Assembly (NCBI GenBank): GCA_007694145.1
Contig: RECF01000060.1
Location: forward strand, 1 to 42,456
DNA: 42,456 bases
Source of the DNA: Acholeplasmatales bacterium
GTDB taxonomy: Bacteria > Bacillota_I > Bacilli_A > Izemoplasmatales > Izemoplasmataceae
Reading direction: 5' to 3'
In this document: piece by piece, positions 25,013 to 33,065 of the stretch
Position numbering within the stretch: position 1 is the first letter of the stretch
Layout: each line of letters starts with the position of its first letter
Position numbers and translations under genes: made by a program
The notes under the pieces: model-generated
Database searches by the model: none
Seen by the model: the letters and a program-made list of their open reading frames with translations, nothing else
What the model was told of the DNA's origin: nothing

Positions 25013-27298
25013 ATGCGTTATGATGTCATCGTGCTCGGTCAAAACTTCGCAGCGCATGCAGCGGCGGGCTTTTTGGCGCAACAAGGCCAGAAAGTTGCCG
25101 TCTTTACACTGGGTGAACCGTTTGATGGTTCAGCGCATGCGGTCCGTCTGGTCGATCGTCACCGACACCATTACCGTTTCATGATGCCGGCCGACAACTT
25201 CGGTGCTTTGGGAGAAGGCGAACTGTTTGCACGATACTTGAATCATCTCGGACTCGACGACAAATTGCCGGTCGTGCCCAATAAGACGGCACGGATTGTG
25301 CGAAGCGATGGCAGGATCATACGCCGTGACCATGGTTTTGAGGGTTTTCGCATTACATTGGTGCGCCACTATCCGCAGTCGAAAGCCGCCATCGATCAGT
25401 TTTTCACCGAGATGGCCGGTCATTATCAAGATTATCTCACGCAACGGACACAACGTTTGCTTAGTAAGCCGCATACACTCAACACGTTGACGAGCTACTT
25501 CGGTTCGGCCAACTTGGAGACGGTCTTGACACAGTATTTCGACGACCCGGCCTTGCGGGCGGAGTTTGGTACCTTGTATACCGTGGCCGGTTTACCGCTC
25601 AAAGCGATCCGTGCGGTCGATTATTTCACGCACTGGTTCGCCGTGATGGGGACGGCCTCCTATTTCTTGCGGGCTACGCACGCCCAACTGATTGAACGTC
25701 TGGTGGCCGATCAGGACTATGAACAGATTGACACCCCGCTCAAGGCGATTGAAACCGAAGGAAACCGGCTCCGCGCGATTGAGATGACAGACGGGGCGGT
25801 CCACTCAGCCCAGCAGTTTCTGATCGCCATACCACCTGAAACCTTTGTCATGCACTATGTGACACAGGAGAAAGGGTTCGTGAGTGAAAAAATCGCCCCG
25901 CCATTTCGGGGTCGCCCGGTCACGGAGATGCGCGGGACGGCGTATGTAGGCATCGAAACGACGGCGGCGTCTTTAGGAATTGACACCGTCCAGACGTTTT
26001 TTGAAACCGCCCCGGAGCACGCCAATCAGGTCTTGATTATTACCGATCAAACACAACTCGACGCGAAAGCCGCCCCAAAGGGACATGGGGCACTTCAGGT
26101 CGAATATGTGTGCCATACACCGGTTGATGAAGCGCAGTTTATGGCGATGCTGTCCAAAAAAATACCGCACATCGAGGCCGTCATCGCCAAAGTCAAGTTC
26201 GGTCCGCTTGTCCCCTATCGGGGCGGACACCACCCTTATTACGAACGACAAAAGTCATTGCGACTACTCGATCGGCTGGATCGGTTCAACCATTTGAAGG
26301 TGTTTGACAACAGCTGGTTCATCGGCCCGTTTCACACCCCTGAAGGCGGACTGCTCGCGCAACTGATGGTGGGTGTAGAAGTCGGTAATCTTCTGCGCTC
26401 CTCGCTGGACATGCCCGCTAGTATCGGTGCGAGCATTCCCGTTGAAATGCTGATTGCGATTGCGGCTGAACGTCTTGATCGCAACGTGACGGCTTCATGG
26501 ACGAAGACGGTGGCATGGCGCATCGGTCCACGCTTTTGTACTTGGGCCTTTTACGAGGGTGATTTGACCCTTTATCACGGCTTAGGCGATGAGACACCCG
26601 ATGTGTCGCTGTCGTGTGGGCTGGAAACGTTTGTTCAGTGGGTGGCGGGGATCCGTACGACGGAAGACTTGTTGGCACGGGATGCGATCGGCTTAAAAGG
26701 TGACGTGTCTTGTGCTCAGGCGTTTCTTGAAGCGTTTGTCGCCGAACCCTTGTCGCTCAAACAGCCCCATCGTGTACTAGGACGCGTGTCGCTTCTTTTG
26801 AGCATCATCTTGTTCATTGCGGCGCTTTGGTGGCAAACACATGGCCAGACGCCGTATGTGCCGGCCTTGCTTGTCAGCGGCCTGGTGGCGAAAGGTCTTG
26901 CGCAAAGCTTTGTTTTCAAGAAACCGCCGTGGCTTGACGGGGGCATGGCAGCCCTTGTTTTACTGCTTTGGGGGTTGCAACCTATCGTTTCAAACATCAG
27001 CGCCTGGGTTACGCTCAGCCTCATGATAGGGTTGCTGGTCAGCTTCTTCCTGCCTAAACTCGGCGCCTGGCCTTACTGGGCCATCGATCACCCCTTGGCG
27101 GACACCCGCTGGTTCGGCAAGGCCATGGGTGGTTTGAACTTGGTGTATGCATGCTTGCTGGCCCCGCTTGTTGTGGGATTGTTTCTGGCGACGGACATGC
27201 AAGCCTTCCTCGGTATCCATGCTATCATCCTCGGCGCGGTACTCACTAGAAACTATCCCGCACTTTACGCGCGGAGTCGCATCAAACGTCGCACTTAG
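25013..27298 (+). CDS. CrtI-like FAD oxidoreductase fused to an SCP2-like domain and six membrane spans
   Basis: A 761-residue protein of unusual build. Residues 1-465 resemble the phytoene desaturase/amine oxidase FAD fold: an N-terminal dinucleotide-binding strand-turn-helix DVIVLGQNFAAH with a degenerate glycine pattern, and near 431-458 the C-terminal FAD element with FIGPFHTPEGG, as in carotenoid desaturases. Residues about 500-578 look like a sterol carrier protein 2 domain: YEGDLTLYHG, TPDVSLSCGLETFVQWVAG and a GLKGDVSCAQAFLEAF end. Residues 591-747 hold six predicted spans. The ATG has AAAGGTGG 7 bases before it. It heads a run with a PAS/GGDEF-like gene, ispD and ispF. A role in oxidising an isoprenoid lipid bound by the SCP2-like part is inference; no substrate can be named. 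Confidence 0.8.
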   Translation: MRYDVIVLGQNFAAHAAAGFLAQQGQKVAVFTLGEPFDGSAHAVRLVDRHRHHYRFMMPADNFGALGEGELFARYLNHLGLDDKLPVVPNKTARIVRSDGRIIRRDHGFEGFRITLVRHYPQSKAAIDQFFTEMAGHYQDYLTQRTQRLLSKPHTLNTLTSYFGSANLETVLTQYFDDPALRAEFGTLYTVAGLPLKAIRAVDYFTHWFAVMGTASYFLRATHAQLIERLVADQDYEQIDTPLKAIETEGNRLRAIEMTDGAVHSAQQFLIAIPPETFVMHYVTQEKGFVSEKIAPPFRGRPVTEMRGTAYVGIETTAASLGIDTVQTFFETAPEHANQVLIITDQTQLDAKAAPKGHGALQVEYVCHTPVDEAQFMAMLSKKIPHIEAVIAKVKFGPLVPYRGGHHPYYERQKSLRLLDRLDRFNHLKVFDNSWFIGPFHTPEGGLLAQLMVGVEVGNLLRSSLDMPASIGASIPVEMLIAIAAERLDRNVTASWTKTVAWRIGPRFCTWAFYEGDLTLYHGLGDETPDVSLSCGLETFVQWVAGIRTTEDLLARDAIGLKGDVSCAQAFLEAFVAEPLSLKQPHRVLGRVSLLLSIILFIAALWWQTHGQTPYVPALLVSGLVAKGLAQSFVFKKPPWLDGGMAALVLLLWGLQPIVSNISAWVTLSLMIGLLVSFFLPKLGAWPYWAIDHPLADTRWFGKAMGGLNLVYACLLAPLVVGLFLATDMQAFLGIHAIILGAVLTRNYPALYARSRIKRRT

Positions 27299-27307
27299 GA
27301 GACCCAT

Positions 27308-28453
27308 ATGTTCGATCCTTTATCCATCGCCCTTTTTGGAAGCTGGTTCTTCCTGCTGGTGCTCAAACGCCTCCGCATGAAAAGCGGAGACCTCGACACC
27401 TTGTTTTTTGTCTTGGCGCTTGGCGGACGGATCGTCTTTGGTGAACTGCAAGCGTATCCGGTTGAGACGTGGATTATCGATGCCGCCTTGTATGCGGGCA
27501 TCGCCTATACGTTGCTCTTTTTCTCACTCAACCAACTCTTTGACCGCGATGAAAGTCTGGCCCGCTATCAGGCATTGTCCAAAGAACATAAACACGTACT
27601 CATCAGCCACGAATCGTTGCGCAAACGTTTCATCAGCCTGATTGAGCTGCTCAAGGAAGGGTTGATTTTCCGTAACCACGATGGTACCTTGTTTGTGACG
27701 GAACCGTTTTTGACCATGACCGGTCATACTGAAAACGAGTGTTCTGCGGAAGACCACGATGCGAGAATCCACCCTGAAGATCGTGACATCGTCCAGACGA
27801 CACTGAAGAAACTAAACCGTCGTCACCCACGCTATAACATCACCTACCGTTACAAGAAATCAACCGGCTATGTCTGGTTGAAAGAACGCGGCATCCTCGT
27901 CTATTATGAAGACCGTCGGATGATTATCTCGCTTGTTCAAAGTATCGATGTGCGGATGCATCCGGCCTCGGAAGTCGATCTGCTCAACACCATGAAGTTC
28001 AATGATACTTTTTACGAGGCGCTTCAAGAAATCAACCGGCGCCGTCAGCCCTATCACCTCGTGTTTTTCGAGTTGAGCAACATTCCACTAATCAACCAAC
28101 AGTACGGTCGCGATTTCGGCGATTTGATGATGGGTGAGTTTTTGAACAAGATGACCTATCATTTTCTCAAGGATGACCGGAGCCTCTTTAGAATCAGCGG
28201 CATTCGCTTTGCGATGATCGTCCGCGATGAACGCAAATATGAAATTCTTGAGCGTGCGCTTAAGCACGGCGGCGATCTCTTGAACTTCGAGATGCATTTC
28301 GGCCGGGTTCAAGAAACTGTATTTCCGCATTTTGGCATGCAGAAGGTGACCGTATTTGAAGAACCCATCGATGAAGTGATTAAACGCTCTAATCGGGCGC
28401 TTGATATCGCTAAAAGCGAAGAGAGTCCCGACAACTACTTCAAAATTACCTGA
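27308..28453 (+). CDS. Membrane protein with PAS and degenerate GGDEF domain
   Basis: A 381-residue protein with hydrophobic segments at about 5-20, 31-46 and 54-74, a short coiled segment, a PAS domain at 105-215 (HPEDRD and YVWLKERG are typical of PAS_3 folds) and a GGDEF-like domain at 222-375. The catalytic GGDEF is replaced by SGIRF (297-301) and the metal-binding Asp near 255 is Glu in FFELSNI, so diguanylate cyclase activity is unlikely. Such domains often serve as sensors for GTP or c-di-GMP or as protein contacts. AGGAG precedes the ATG. It lies 9 bases after the oxidoreductase and 14 before ispD. It lacks the DHH/DHHA1 phosphodiesterase part of GdpP, so it is not that protein. Confidence 0.85.
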   Translation: MFDPLSIALFGSWFFLLVLKRLRMKSGDLDTLFFVLALGGRIVFGELQAYPVETWIIDAALYAGIAYTLLFFSLNQLFDRDESLARYQALSKEHKHVLISHESLRKRFISLIELLKEGLIFRNHDGTLFVTEPFLTMTGHTENECSAEDHDARIHPEDRDIVQTTLKKLNRRHPRYNITYRYKKSTGYVWLKERGILVYYEDRRMIISLVQSIDVRMHPASEVDLLNTMKFNDTFYEALQEINRRRQPYHLVFFELSNIPLINQQYGRDFGDLMMGEFLNKMTYHFLKDDRSLFRISGIRFAMIVRDERKYEILERALKHGGDLLNFEMHFGRVQETVFPHFGMQKVTVFEEPIDEVIKRSNRALDIAKSEESPDNYFKIT

Positions 28454-28467
28454 AAGGGGGTGCGCCG

Positions 28468-29124
28468 ATGTACAGTGTGATTGTAGCGGCCGGCGGGTCA
28501 GGCCGACGAACTGGTCTGACCGAGCGGAAAATCTGGGTTGCGCTCAACGGCACACCCGTCATCGAGCATACGGTGCGTGCGTTTGAAGCGGATGATGCCT
28601 GCATGCAAATCGTCATTGCCGCACATCCTGAAGATGTGACGCGCCTAGCGAAGACGTTCAAGGACCGGGCGACGGTGGTTGAAGGTGGCCTAACGCGCAC
28701 AGAAAGTGTACACGCCGGTCTTAGTCTCACCATCGCGCCCTATGTGTTGGTTCATGATGCCGCGCGACCGTGTGTGACACAAGACGTGCTTACGCGCTTG
28801 AAAGCGGCGCTTAAGCATCATGATGCCGTCTCCTTGGCCGTACCGGTCGTCGATACGCTCAAACAGACGCACGGTGACCTGCTAGGGGCGACGCTTGCGC
28901 GTGAAAAGCTTGTCGCTGTTCAAACCCCACAAGCGTTCATCCGTGAAAAGCTTATGGTGGCGTATGGACGTTGGGTTCAAGCGGGGAAGACGGCCTATCC
29001 TTGTGATGCGTCGCTTTATCAAGCCATGCTCGCTGAACCGGTCCATTACGTGCTTGGGGCACGGACGAACATCAAGTTCACCACGCTTGATGATATCGCC
29101 TTGCTAGAGGCGGTGCTCTCATGA
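28468..29124 (+). CDS. ispD: 2-C-methyl-D-erythritol 4-phosphate cytidylyltransferase
   Basis: Couples CTP to methylerythritol phosphate in the MEP pathway of isoprenoid synthesis. The 218 residues carry the nucleotide-binding VIVAAGGSGRRTG with Arg14, the catalytic Lys21 (KIWVALNG, where KQF is usual), VEGGLTRTESV, the VHDAARPCV motif, QTPQAF and the C-terminal IKFTTLDDIALLEAVL. GGGGGTG precedes the ATG. The stop overlaps the ispF start in ATGA. The neighbouring CrtI-like gene suggests isoprenoids as a common theme of this operon. Confidence 0.95.
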   Translation: MYSVIVAAGGSGRRTGLTERKIWVALNGTPVIEHTVRAFEADDACMQIVIAAHPEDVTRLAKTFKDRATVVEGGLTRTESVHAGLSLTIAPYVLVHDAARPCVTQDVLTRLKAALKHHDAVSLAVPVVDTLKQTHGDLLGATLAREKLVAVQTPQAFIREKLMVAYGRWVQAGKTAYPCDASLYQAMLAEPVHYVLGARTNIKFTTLDDIALLEAVLS

Positions 29125-29606
29125 TGCGTATTGGTCACGGCCATGATACCCACCGCTTACAAGCAGGAACGTACTTGCGACTGGGTGGCATCACGCTTGA
29201 AGCCCCTGTGTCGGCCGTTGGGCATAGCGATGCCGACTGTCTGGTCCATGCTATTTGTGATGCGTTGCTTGGGGCGTTGACACTTGGCGATATCGGACGA
29301 CACTTTCCCGATACCGACAACGCATACCGCGGCATCGATTCAACACAACTGCTCAAGCACGTCGTCGACAAGATGAAGACGCGGGGTTATCAGCTGGTTC
29401 ATCTGGATACGATTATCCATCTTGAGCGACCAAAACTCGCGCCGCACCTCGATGCGATGCGTGCGGTGCTCGCCAACCATTTACAAACACACATCGACCG
29501 CATCAACATCAAGGCAACGACCGGTGAAGGACTCGGCATCGTTGGCCGCGGTGAAGCCATTGTCTGTGATGCGGTTATCTTGATCGCAAAGGAGGTTATG
29601 TTATGA
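29121..29606 (+). CDS. ispF: 2-C-methyl-D-erythritol 2,4-cyclodiphosphate synthase
   Basis: Forms the cyclic diphosphate intermediate of the MEP pathway, releasing CMP; a zinc-dependent homotrimer. The 161-residue length is typical. Zinc ligands lie in RIGHGHDTHR (Asp9, His11) and GHSDADCLVHAI, with LGDIGRHFPDTD, the ERPKLAP segment and the C-terminal ATTGEGLGIVGRGEAI. The start may be ATG 29121 or the adjacent ATG 29124; family alignment fits the second Met-Arg. It overlaps ispD and the PspC gene by 4 bases on each side, so the three are tightly coupled. Confidence 0.96.
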   Translation: MMRIGHGHDTHRLQAGTYLRLGGITLEAPVSAVGHSDADCLVHAICDALLGALTLGDIGRHFPDTDNAYRGIDSTQLLKHVVDKMKTRGYQLVHLDTIIHLERPKLAPHLDAMRAVLANHLQTHIDRINIKATTGEGLGIVGRGEAIVCDAVILIAKEVML

Positions 29607-29884
29607 GTCAAGTCAAACGTTTGTACCGCAACGACAAAGATACGATGATTTCTGGGGTGTGTAGCGGATTGGCCGATTACTTAGGGGCCGATCCGACGCT
29701 TGTGCGTGTCTTGGCGGTTTTGGCCTTGTTTATGACAGGTGGCACGGCGTTGATCGGTTATATTATTCTCGCCATCGTCGTACCGACGAAAAGCAGTTTG
29801 GTAGAAAAAGGTGAAATCATCGATGACACCAAAAGGGACCCTAAAAACGATTACACCATCGATCCCGAAGATTACAAACTTTAA
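29603..29884 (+). CDS. PspC domain membrane protein
   Basis: A 93-residue protein that is almost entirely a PspC domain: KRLYRNDKDTMISGVCSGLADYLGADPTLVRVL is the family opening, and the span about 32-58 crosses the membrane, ending with IVVPTK. The charged tail would be cytoplasmic. PspC proteins are linked to envelope stress in characterised bacteria; no other Psp protein is seen here. AAAGGAGG precedes the ATG, which overlaps the ispF stop. Confidence 0.92.
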   Translation: MSQVKRLYRNDKDTMISGVCSGLADYLGADPTLVRVLAVLALFMTGGTALIGYIILAIVVPTKSSLVEKGEIIDDTKRDPKNDYTIDPEDYKL

Positions 29885-29896
29885 GGAGAGACAATT

Positions 29897-30172
29897 ATGA
29901 TTGAAACCGCCCATGGCAATTTCGAGTTGATCAAGGATCATCGTGAAGCCCTTGACATCAAATCATTCAACGACCGCTATGTCGACTGGTTCGACCGTTA
30001 TCTTTATGTTGTCGGTGATATCAGCGGTGAAAAACTCAGGCTGAGAGGGTTCACCGAGAAGACCATCCGCGAGGTGCAGGACTACCTGATGGAATCCTTG
30101 CCACCCAACTGCCCATATTTTATTCTCAAGCGGTTGAGTCCTGCCGAAATAAAAGATGACGACGAGACATAA
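29897..30172 (+). CDS. YutD family protein (DUF1027)
   Basis: A 91-residue acidic protein matching the Bacillus YutD family: FELIKDHREALDIKSFNDRY, the DRYLYVVGD stretch, LRLRGF and DYLMESLPPNCPYFILKRL correspond to the conserved blocks. Function is unknown to me. AAGGAG precedes the ATG. It ends the run started by the oxidoreductase. In Bacillus subtilis yutD lies in the yut region with yutG and yutI, whose counterparts follow here, although a new promoter intervenes. Confidence 0.88.
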   Translation: MIETAHGNFELIKDHREALDIKSFNDRYVDWFDRYLYVVGDISGEKLRLRGFTEKTIREVQDYLMESLPPNCPYFILKRLSPAEIKDDDET

Positions 30173-30215
30173 GAAATAGATTAGCGTCCATCCGTGCCTG
30201 CTTGCGACCTTGGTG

Positions 30216-30221
30216 TATAAT
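30216..30221 (+). promoter_or_regulatory. -10 element of the nifU-like / pgpA promoter
   Basis: TATAAT, 23 bases before the ATG at 30244, with no convincing -35. Read-through from yutD is also possible, since no terminator lies between. Confidence 0.45.
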
Positions 30222-30243
30222 GAATGTGCAAGGTGGTGATATC

Positions 30244-30477
30244 ATGGATGAACATGTAATCATTGAACAAGTAATCGGTATTATCGACAAGCTGCGCCCT
30301 TACATCAACCGTGATGGCGGGGATATTCGCTTTGTCAAATATGAAGAAGGGATCGTCTACGTGGAACTGCTCGGTGCGTGTGTGGGCTGCATCGCCATAG
30401 ACTCGACATTGAAAGATGGCGTGGAGGCGATTTTGCTTGAAGAAGTGCCCGGCATCATCGGTGTAGAACACATCTAG
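30244..30477 (+). CDS. NifU C-terminal domain iron-sulfur scaffold (YutI/NfuA type)
   Basis: A 77-residue stand-alone Nfu domain that can carry an iron-sulfur cluster between subunits and hand it to target proteins. LRPYINRDGGDIRFVKYEEG and the CxxC motif in LLGACVGC with the following TLKDGVEAILLEEVPGI are the family landmarks. The frame is open to 30202, but AAGGTGGTGAT fixes the start at ATG 30244. It lies 15 bases before pgpA, as yutI and yutG lie close in Bacillus. Confidence 0.93.
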   Translation: MDEHVIIEQVIGIIDKLRPYINRDGGDIRFVKYEEGIVYVELLGACVGCIAIDSTLKDGVEAILLEEVPGIIGVEHI

Positions 30478-30492
30478 ACGCATGGTACACGT

Positions 30493-31017
30493 ATGGATAC
30501 ATTGAAAGCTTTTGCGGAAAACCGCATGAATGATACGGAAAAACGCGACATCGTCGTGAACCTTCTTAAATCACGGGGTGTCGAACTTTCCGATATGGCC
30601 GAGCTCACACTCGACTTGCAGAAGAAATATATCCCCCAGCTGACCTTTGAAGTCTGCCTCGATCATATCGAGCGGGTTGTCATGAAACGGGAAGTGCAAA
30701 ACGCCATCCTAACAGGATTGGAACTGGATATCTTGACCGAAAAAGGTCATGTGAGCGAGCCGCTCAGGACGATGTTGCTCGATGATCATGGTCTGTATGG
30801 TATTGATGAGATTTTGGCTTTGGCGATTGTCAATGTGTATGGTTCGATTGGGTTGACGAACTTCGGTTATGTCGACAAATTAAAACCCGGCATCATTGCC
30901 AAACTCGATGAAGCCGGCAAGGCCGAGGGTGTCTGTCATACGTTTCTTGACGACATCGTCGCGGCAATTGCCGCAGCCGCAGCCGCATCGATTGCCCACC
31001 GGTATGTGAAAAAGTAA
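30493..31017 (+). CDS. Phosphatidylglycerophosphatase A-like protein (YutG family)
   Basis: A 174-residue protein of the PgpA superfamily, Bacillus YutG branch: LKSRGVELSDMAELTLDLQKKY, KREVQNAILTGLELD, DDHGLYGIDEILALAIVNVYGSIG and TNFGYVDKLKPG follow the family order. PgpA enzymes remove phosphate from phosphatidylglycerophosphate to give phosphatidylglycerol. The conserved acidic GLYGIDE residues fit the metal site. An Ala-rich helix near the end (IAAAAAASIAH) is typical of this branch. No good ribosome binding site precedes the ATG, so translation may depend on the nifU-like gene upstream. Confidence 0.85.
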   Translation: MDTLKAFAENRMNDTEKRDIVVNLLKSRGVELSDMAELTLDLQKKYIPQLTFEVCLDHIERVVMKREVQNAILTGLELDILTEKGHVSEPLRTMLLDDHGLYGIDEILALAIVNVYGSIGLTNFGYVDKLKPGIIAKLDEAGKAEGVCHTFLDDIVAAIAAAAAASIAHRYVKK

Positions 31018-31046
31018 GGTCGATCGAATCTGTGCGATGCACAAAC

Positions 31047-31086
31047 GGGCTTTGGTACACACGATGTGTGCGAAAAAGCCCTTTTT
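31047..31086 (+). terminator. Rho-independent terminator after pgpA
   Basis: GGGCTTT (31047-31053) pairs with AAAGCCC (31075-31081), with an inner ACACAC/GTGTGT hairpin, then five T residues. Confidence 0.88.
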
Positions 31087-31137
31087 GTTTGTCATCACAC
31101 GTATTTTTTCAAATTGATGGGTTTTCAGGCGTTAATT

Positions 31138-31146
31138 TGGTATACT
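31138..31146 (+). promoter_or_regulatory. Extended -10 promoter of the S1-domain gene
   Basis: TGGTATACT, with TTGATG at 31114 too far away (21 bases) to be a normal -35. The leader is about 23 bases. Confidence 0.55.
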
Positions 31147-31175
31147 GTACCTAACTAGAACCGAGGTGTTTAATC

Positions 31176-31511
31176 ATGCGCGAAGGCGATATTGTCAAAG
31201 GACAGATCACGGCGATTAAACCGTACGGTGCGTTTGTAAAAGTGAGTGATACCGTGACAGGGCTCATTCATATTTCCGAGTTCAGTGACCGCTATGTGCG
31301 GGACATCAAGGATTATGTCAACATCGGAGACGTGCTTGATCTCAAGGTACTCAGCATCCAAGACGGCCAAAAGTTGTCATTGAGTTTCAAAAGTTTGCAC
31401 AAACGCAAGAAACGCTTCAAAATAAAGTTGAAGTCAGGCTTCCTTCCTTTAGAGACAAAACTTCAAGAGTGGATTGCGGCCTATCCGTACGAGGACAATG
31501 ACGGCGAATGA
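31176..31511 (+). CDS. S1 RNA-binding domain protein (YugI/CvfD-like)
   Basis: A 111-residue protein: residues 1-72 form one S1 domain with GDIVKGQITAIKPYGAFVKV, GLIHISEFSDRYVRDIKDYVNIGD and KLSLSFK; the rest is a basic stretch (KRKKRFKIKLK) and an acidic tail. It resembles YugI/general stress protein 13 and CvfD of Gram-positive bacteria, which bind RNA or ribosomes. GAGGTG precedes the ATG. In Bacillus subtilis yugI lies near pgi, as here. A short S1 protein of another branch cannot be excluded. Confidence 0.88.
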   Translation: MREGDIVKGQITAIKPYGAFVKVSDTVTGLIHISEFSDRYVRDIKDYVNIGDVLDLKVLSIQDGQKLSLSFKSLHKRKKRFKIKLKSGFLPLETKLQEWIAAYPYEDNDGE

Positions 31512-31528
31512 TCAAACCGCCGTTTTTG
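31501..31528 (+). terminator. Rho-independent terminator at the end of the S1-domain gene
   Basis: ACGGCG (31501-31506) pairs with CGCCGT (31518-31523), followed by T residues. The stop codon lies in the loop. Confidence 0.75.
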
Positions 31529-31673
31529 TTTGAGTGGGCTAAAAACCAAGACCGAAGCGGCGCCGGCCATCCGCGTCACAAGGCATCATTTAGACAACGT
31601 TTTCAAACCGGATTGACTTGTCTAACCAGCTTGATTCATGATAACATGAGAGCATCGAGAGAGGATGAACACG

Positions 31674-33011
31674 ATGATACACCCTTTGCATATTGATACC
31701 CATAGCATCCCGTCGGGGATGCTATCTGAAGCGCAGGCACTGTTTCCTGCCGTCATGACCGCCCACCGACAACTGCATGAAGGCCGTGGGCCCGGCGCTG
31801 AGTATCACGGCTGGCTCAACTGGCCATCAACGATGTTAGAAAGCATGGACATGCGCCGAATCATGGCGACTTCGAAGCGGCTGTGTCGCGATACCGATGT
31901 GATATTGGTCATCGGGATTGGCGGGTCTTACCTGGGTGCGAAGGCCATCATTGAAGCCTTGCGCGAACCCTATGCACCCGCTACCCCGGAAGTGCACTTT
32001 ATCGGCCATCATCTTTCCGGCCGTGAAATTGAAGGTCTGAAAGCGTACTTGCGTGACAAGCGGTTTGCGATTAACGTCATCTCTAAGTCCGGCACGACGA
32101 CTGAACCGGCGGTGGCTTTCCGGATTTTCAAGACGTTGCTTGAAGAACAGGTCGGTAAAGAAGCGGCCGCACAACGCATTGTTGCGACGACGGATGCGCA
32201 CCGGGGGGCTTTACGTGAACTCGCCGAGCGTGAAGGCTATGAAACGTACGTCATCCCAGATGACATCGGCGGTCGCTACAGCGTCTTTACCGCTGTGGGG
32301 CTGTTGCCGATTGCTTGTGCAGGCCTTGAAATCGCGCCGTTAATCACCGGTGCTGAAGCCGCTGAAAAGGCGTTGAAAAACCCTGTCGACCGTCAATTTT
32401 ATCTTTATCCGGCCTTACGGAACGCCTTTTATGCAGCGGGCCGGAAAATCGAGCTCTTTGTCCATTATGAACCCGCTTTGGGGTTTGTTGCCGAGTGGTG
32501 GAAACAGCTGTTTGGTGAATCCGAAGGCAAAGCCGGCAAAGGTTTGTTTCCCGCGAGTGTTGGGTACACGACCGATTTGCATAGTCTTGGCCAGTATGTG
32601 CAAGAAGGGGAGCGGCATTTGTTTGAAACCGTGCTCGCCATCGAAGAAACGGGCAGTACCCTACGCATCGAAAACGATGCGCTCGACAGCGACGGCTTGA
32701 ACTACTTGGCCGGGCGACGCATCGACAGCGTCAATGCCCATGCGATGCAAGCGACGATGCTCGCGCATGCCGATGGCGGTGCCCCGAGTTTGCTTTTGAG
32801 ACTCAAGCATCTAGATGCGTATCATCTTGGCTGGTTGCTTTACTACTTTCAGTGGAGTTGTGCGCTGTCAGGCATCGTCCTCGGTGTCAACCCGTTTGAT
32901 CAGCCCGGTGTTGAAGCGTATAAGAACAACATGTTCGCGCTTCTTGAAAAACCCGGTCATGAAGCGGCGACGAAGACCTTGAAAAAAAGACTTGAAGGAT
33001 TGCAAAAATAA
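31674..33011 (+). CDS. pgi: Glucose-6-phosphate isomerase
   Basis: Interconverts glucose 6-phosphate and fructose 6-phosphate in glycolysis. The 445-residue size matches the shorter Gram-positive form. Motifs: VIGIGGSYLGAKA, VISKSGTTTEPAVAFR (phosphate binding), GGRYSVFTAVGLLP, GFVAEWWKQLFGESEGK with the catalytic Glu region, and QWSCALSGIVLGVNPFDQPGVE. ATG 31665 is too close to GAGAGG; ATG 31674, 9 bases on, is taken. The upstream gap of about 160 bases has a loose TTGACT...CATGAT promoter candidate only. Confidence 0.96.
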   Translation: MIHPLHIDTHSIPSGMLSEAQALFPAVMTAHRQLHEGRGPGAEYHGWLNWPSTMLESMDMRRIMATSKRLCRDTDVILVIGIGGSYLGAKAIIEALREPYAPATPEVHFIGHHLSGREIEGLKAYLRDKRFAINVISKSGTTTEPAVAFRIFKTLLEEQVGKEAAAQRIVATTDAHRGALRELAEREGYETYVIPDDIGGRYSVFTAVGLLPIACAGLEIAPLITGAEAAEKALKNPVDRQFYLYPALRNAFYAAGRKIELFVHYEPALGFVAEWWKQLFGESEGKAGKGLFPASVGYTTDLHSLGQYVQEGERHLFETVLAIEETGSTLRIENDALDSDGLNYLAGRRIDSVNAHAMQATMLAHADGGAPSLLLRLKHLDAYHLGWLLYYFQWSCALSGIVLGVNPFDQPGVEAYKNNMFALLEKPGHEAATKTLKKRLEGLQK

Positions 33012-33060
33012 AAAAACACCTCCGGCCAGGTTGAGTTTTGCAGGGCACGGGGGTGTTTTG
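33011..33060. terminator. Bidirectional terminator between pgi and the lipid kinase
   Basis: AAAACACC (33013-33020) pairs with GGTGTTTT (33052-33059), extended by C-G pairs. The A and T runs on both sides let it serve both convergent genes. Confidence 0.82.
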
Positions 33061-33065
33061 TCCGC

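Noticed and set aside
27308-28453. GdpP-type c-di-AMP phosphodiesterase, because of the degenerate GGDEF and nearby cdaA
   Set aside because: The protein ends after the GGDEF-like domain and has no DHH/DHHA1 part.
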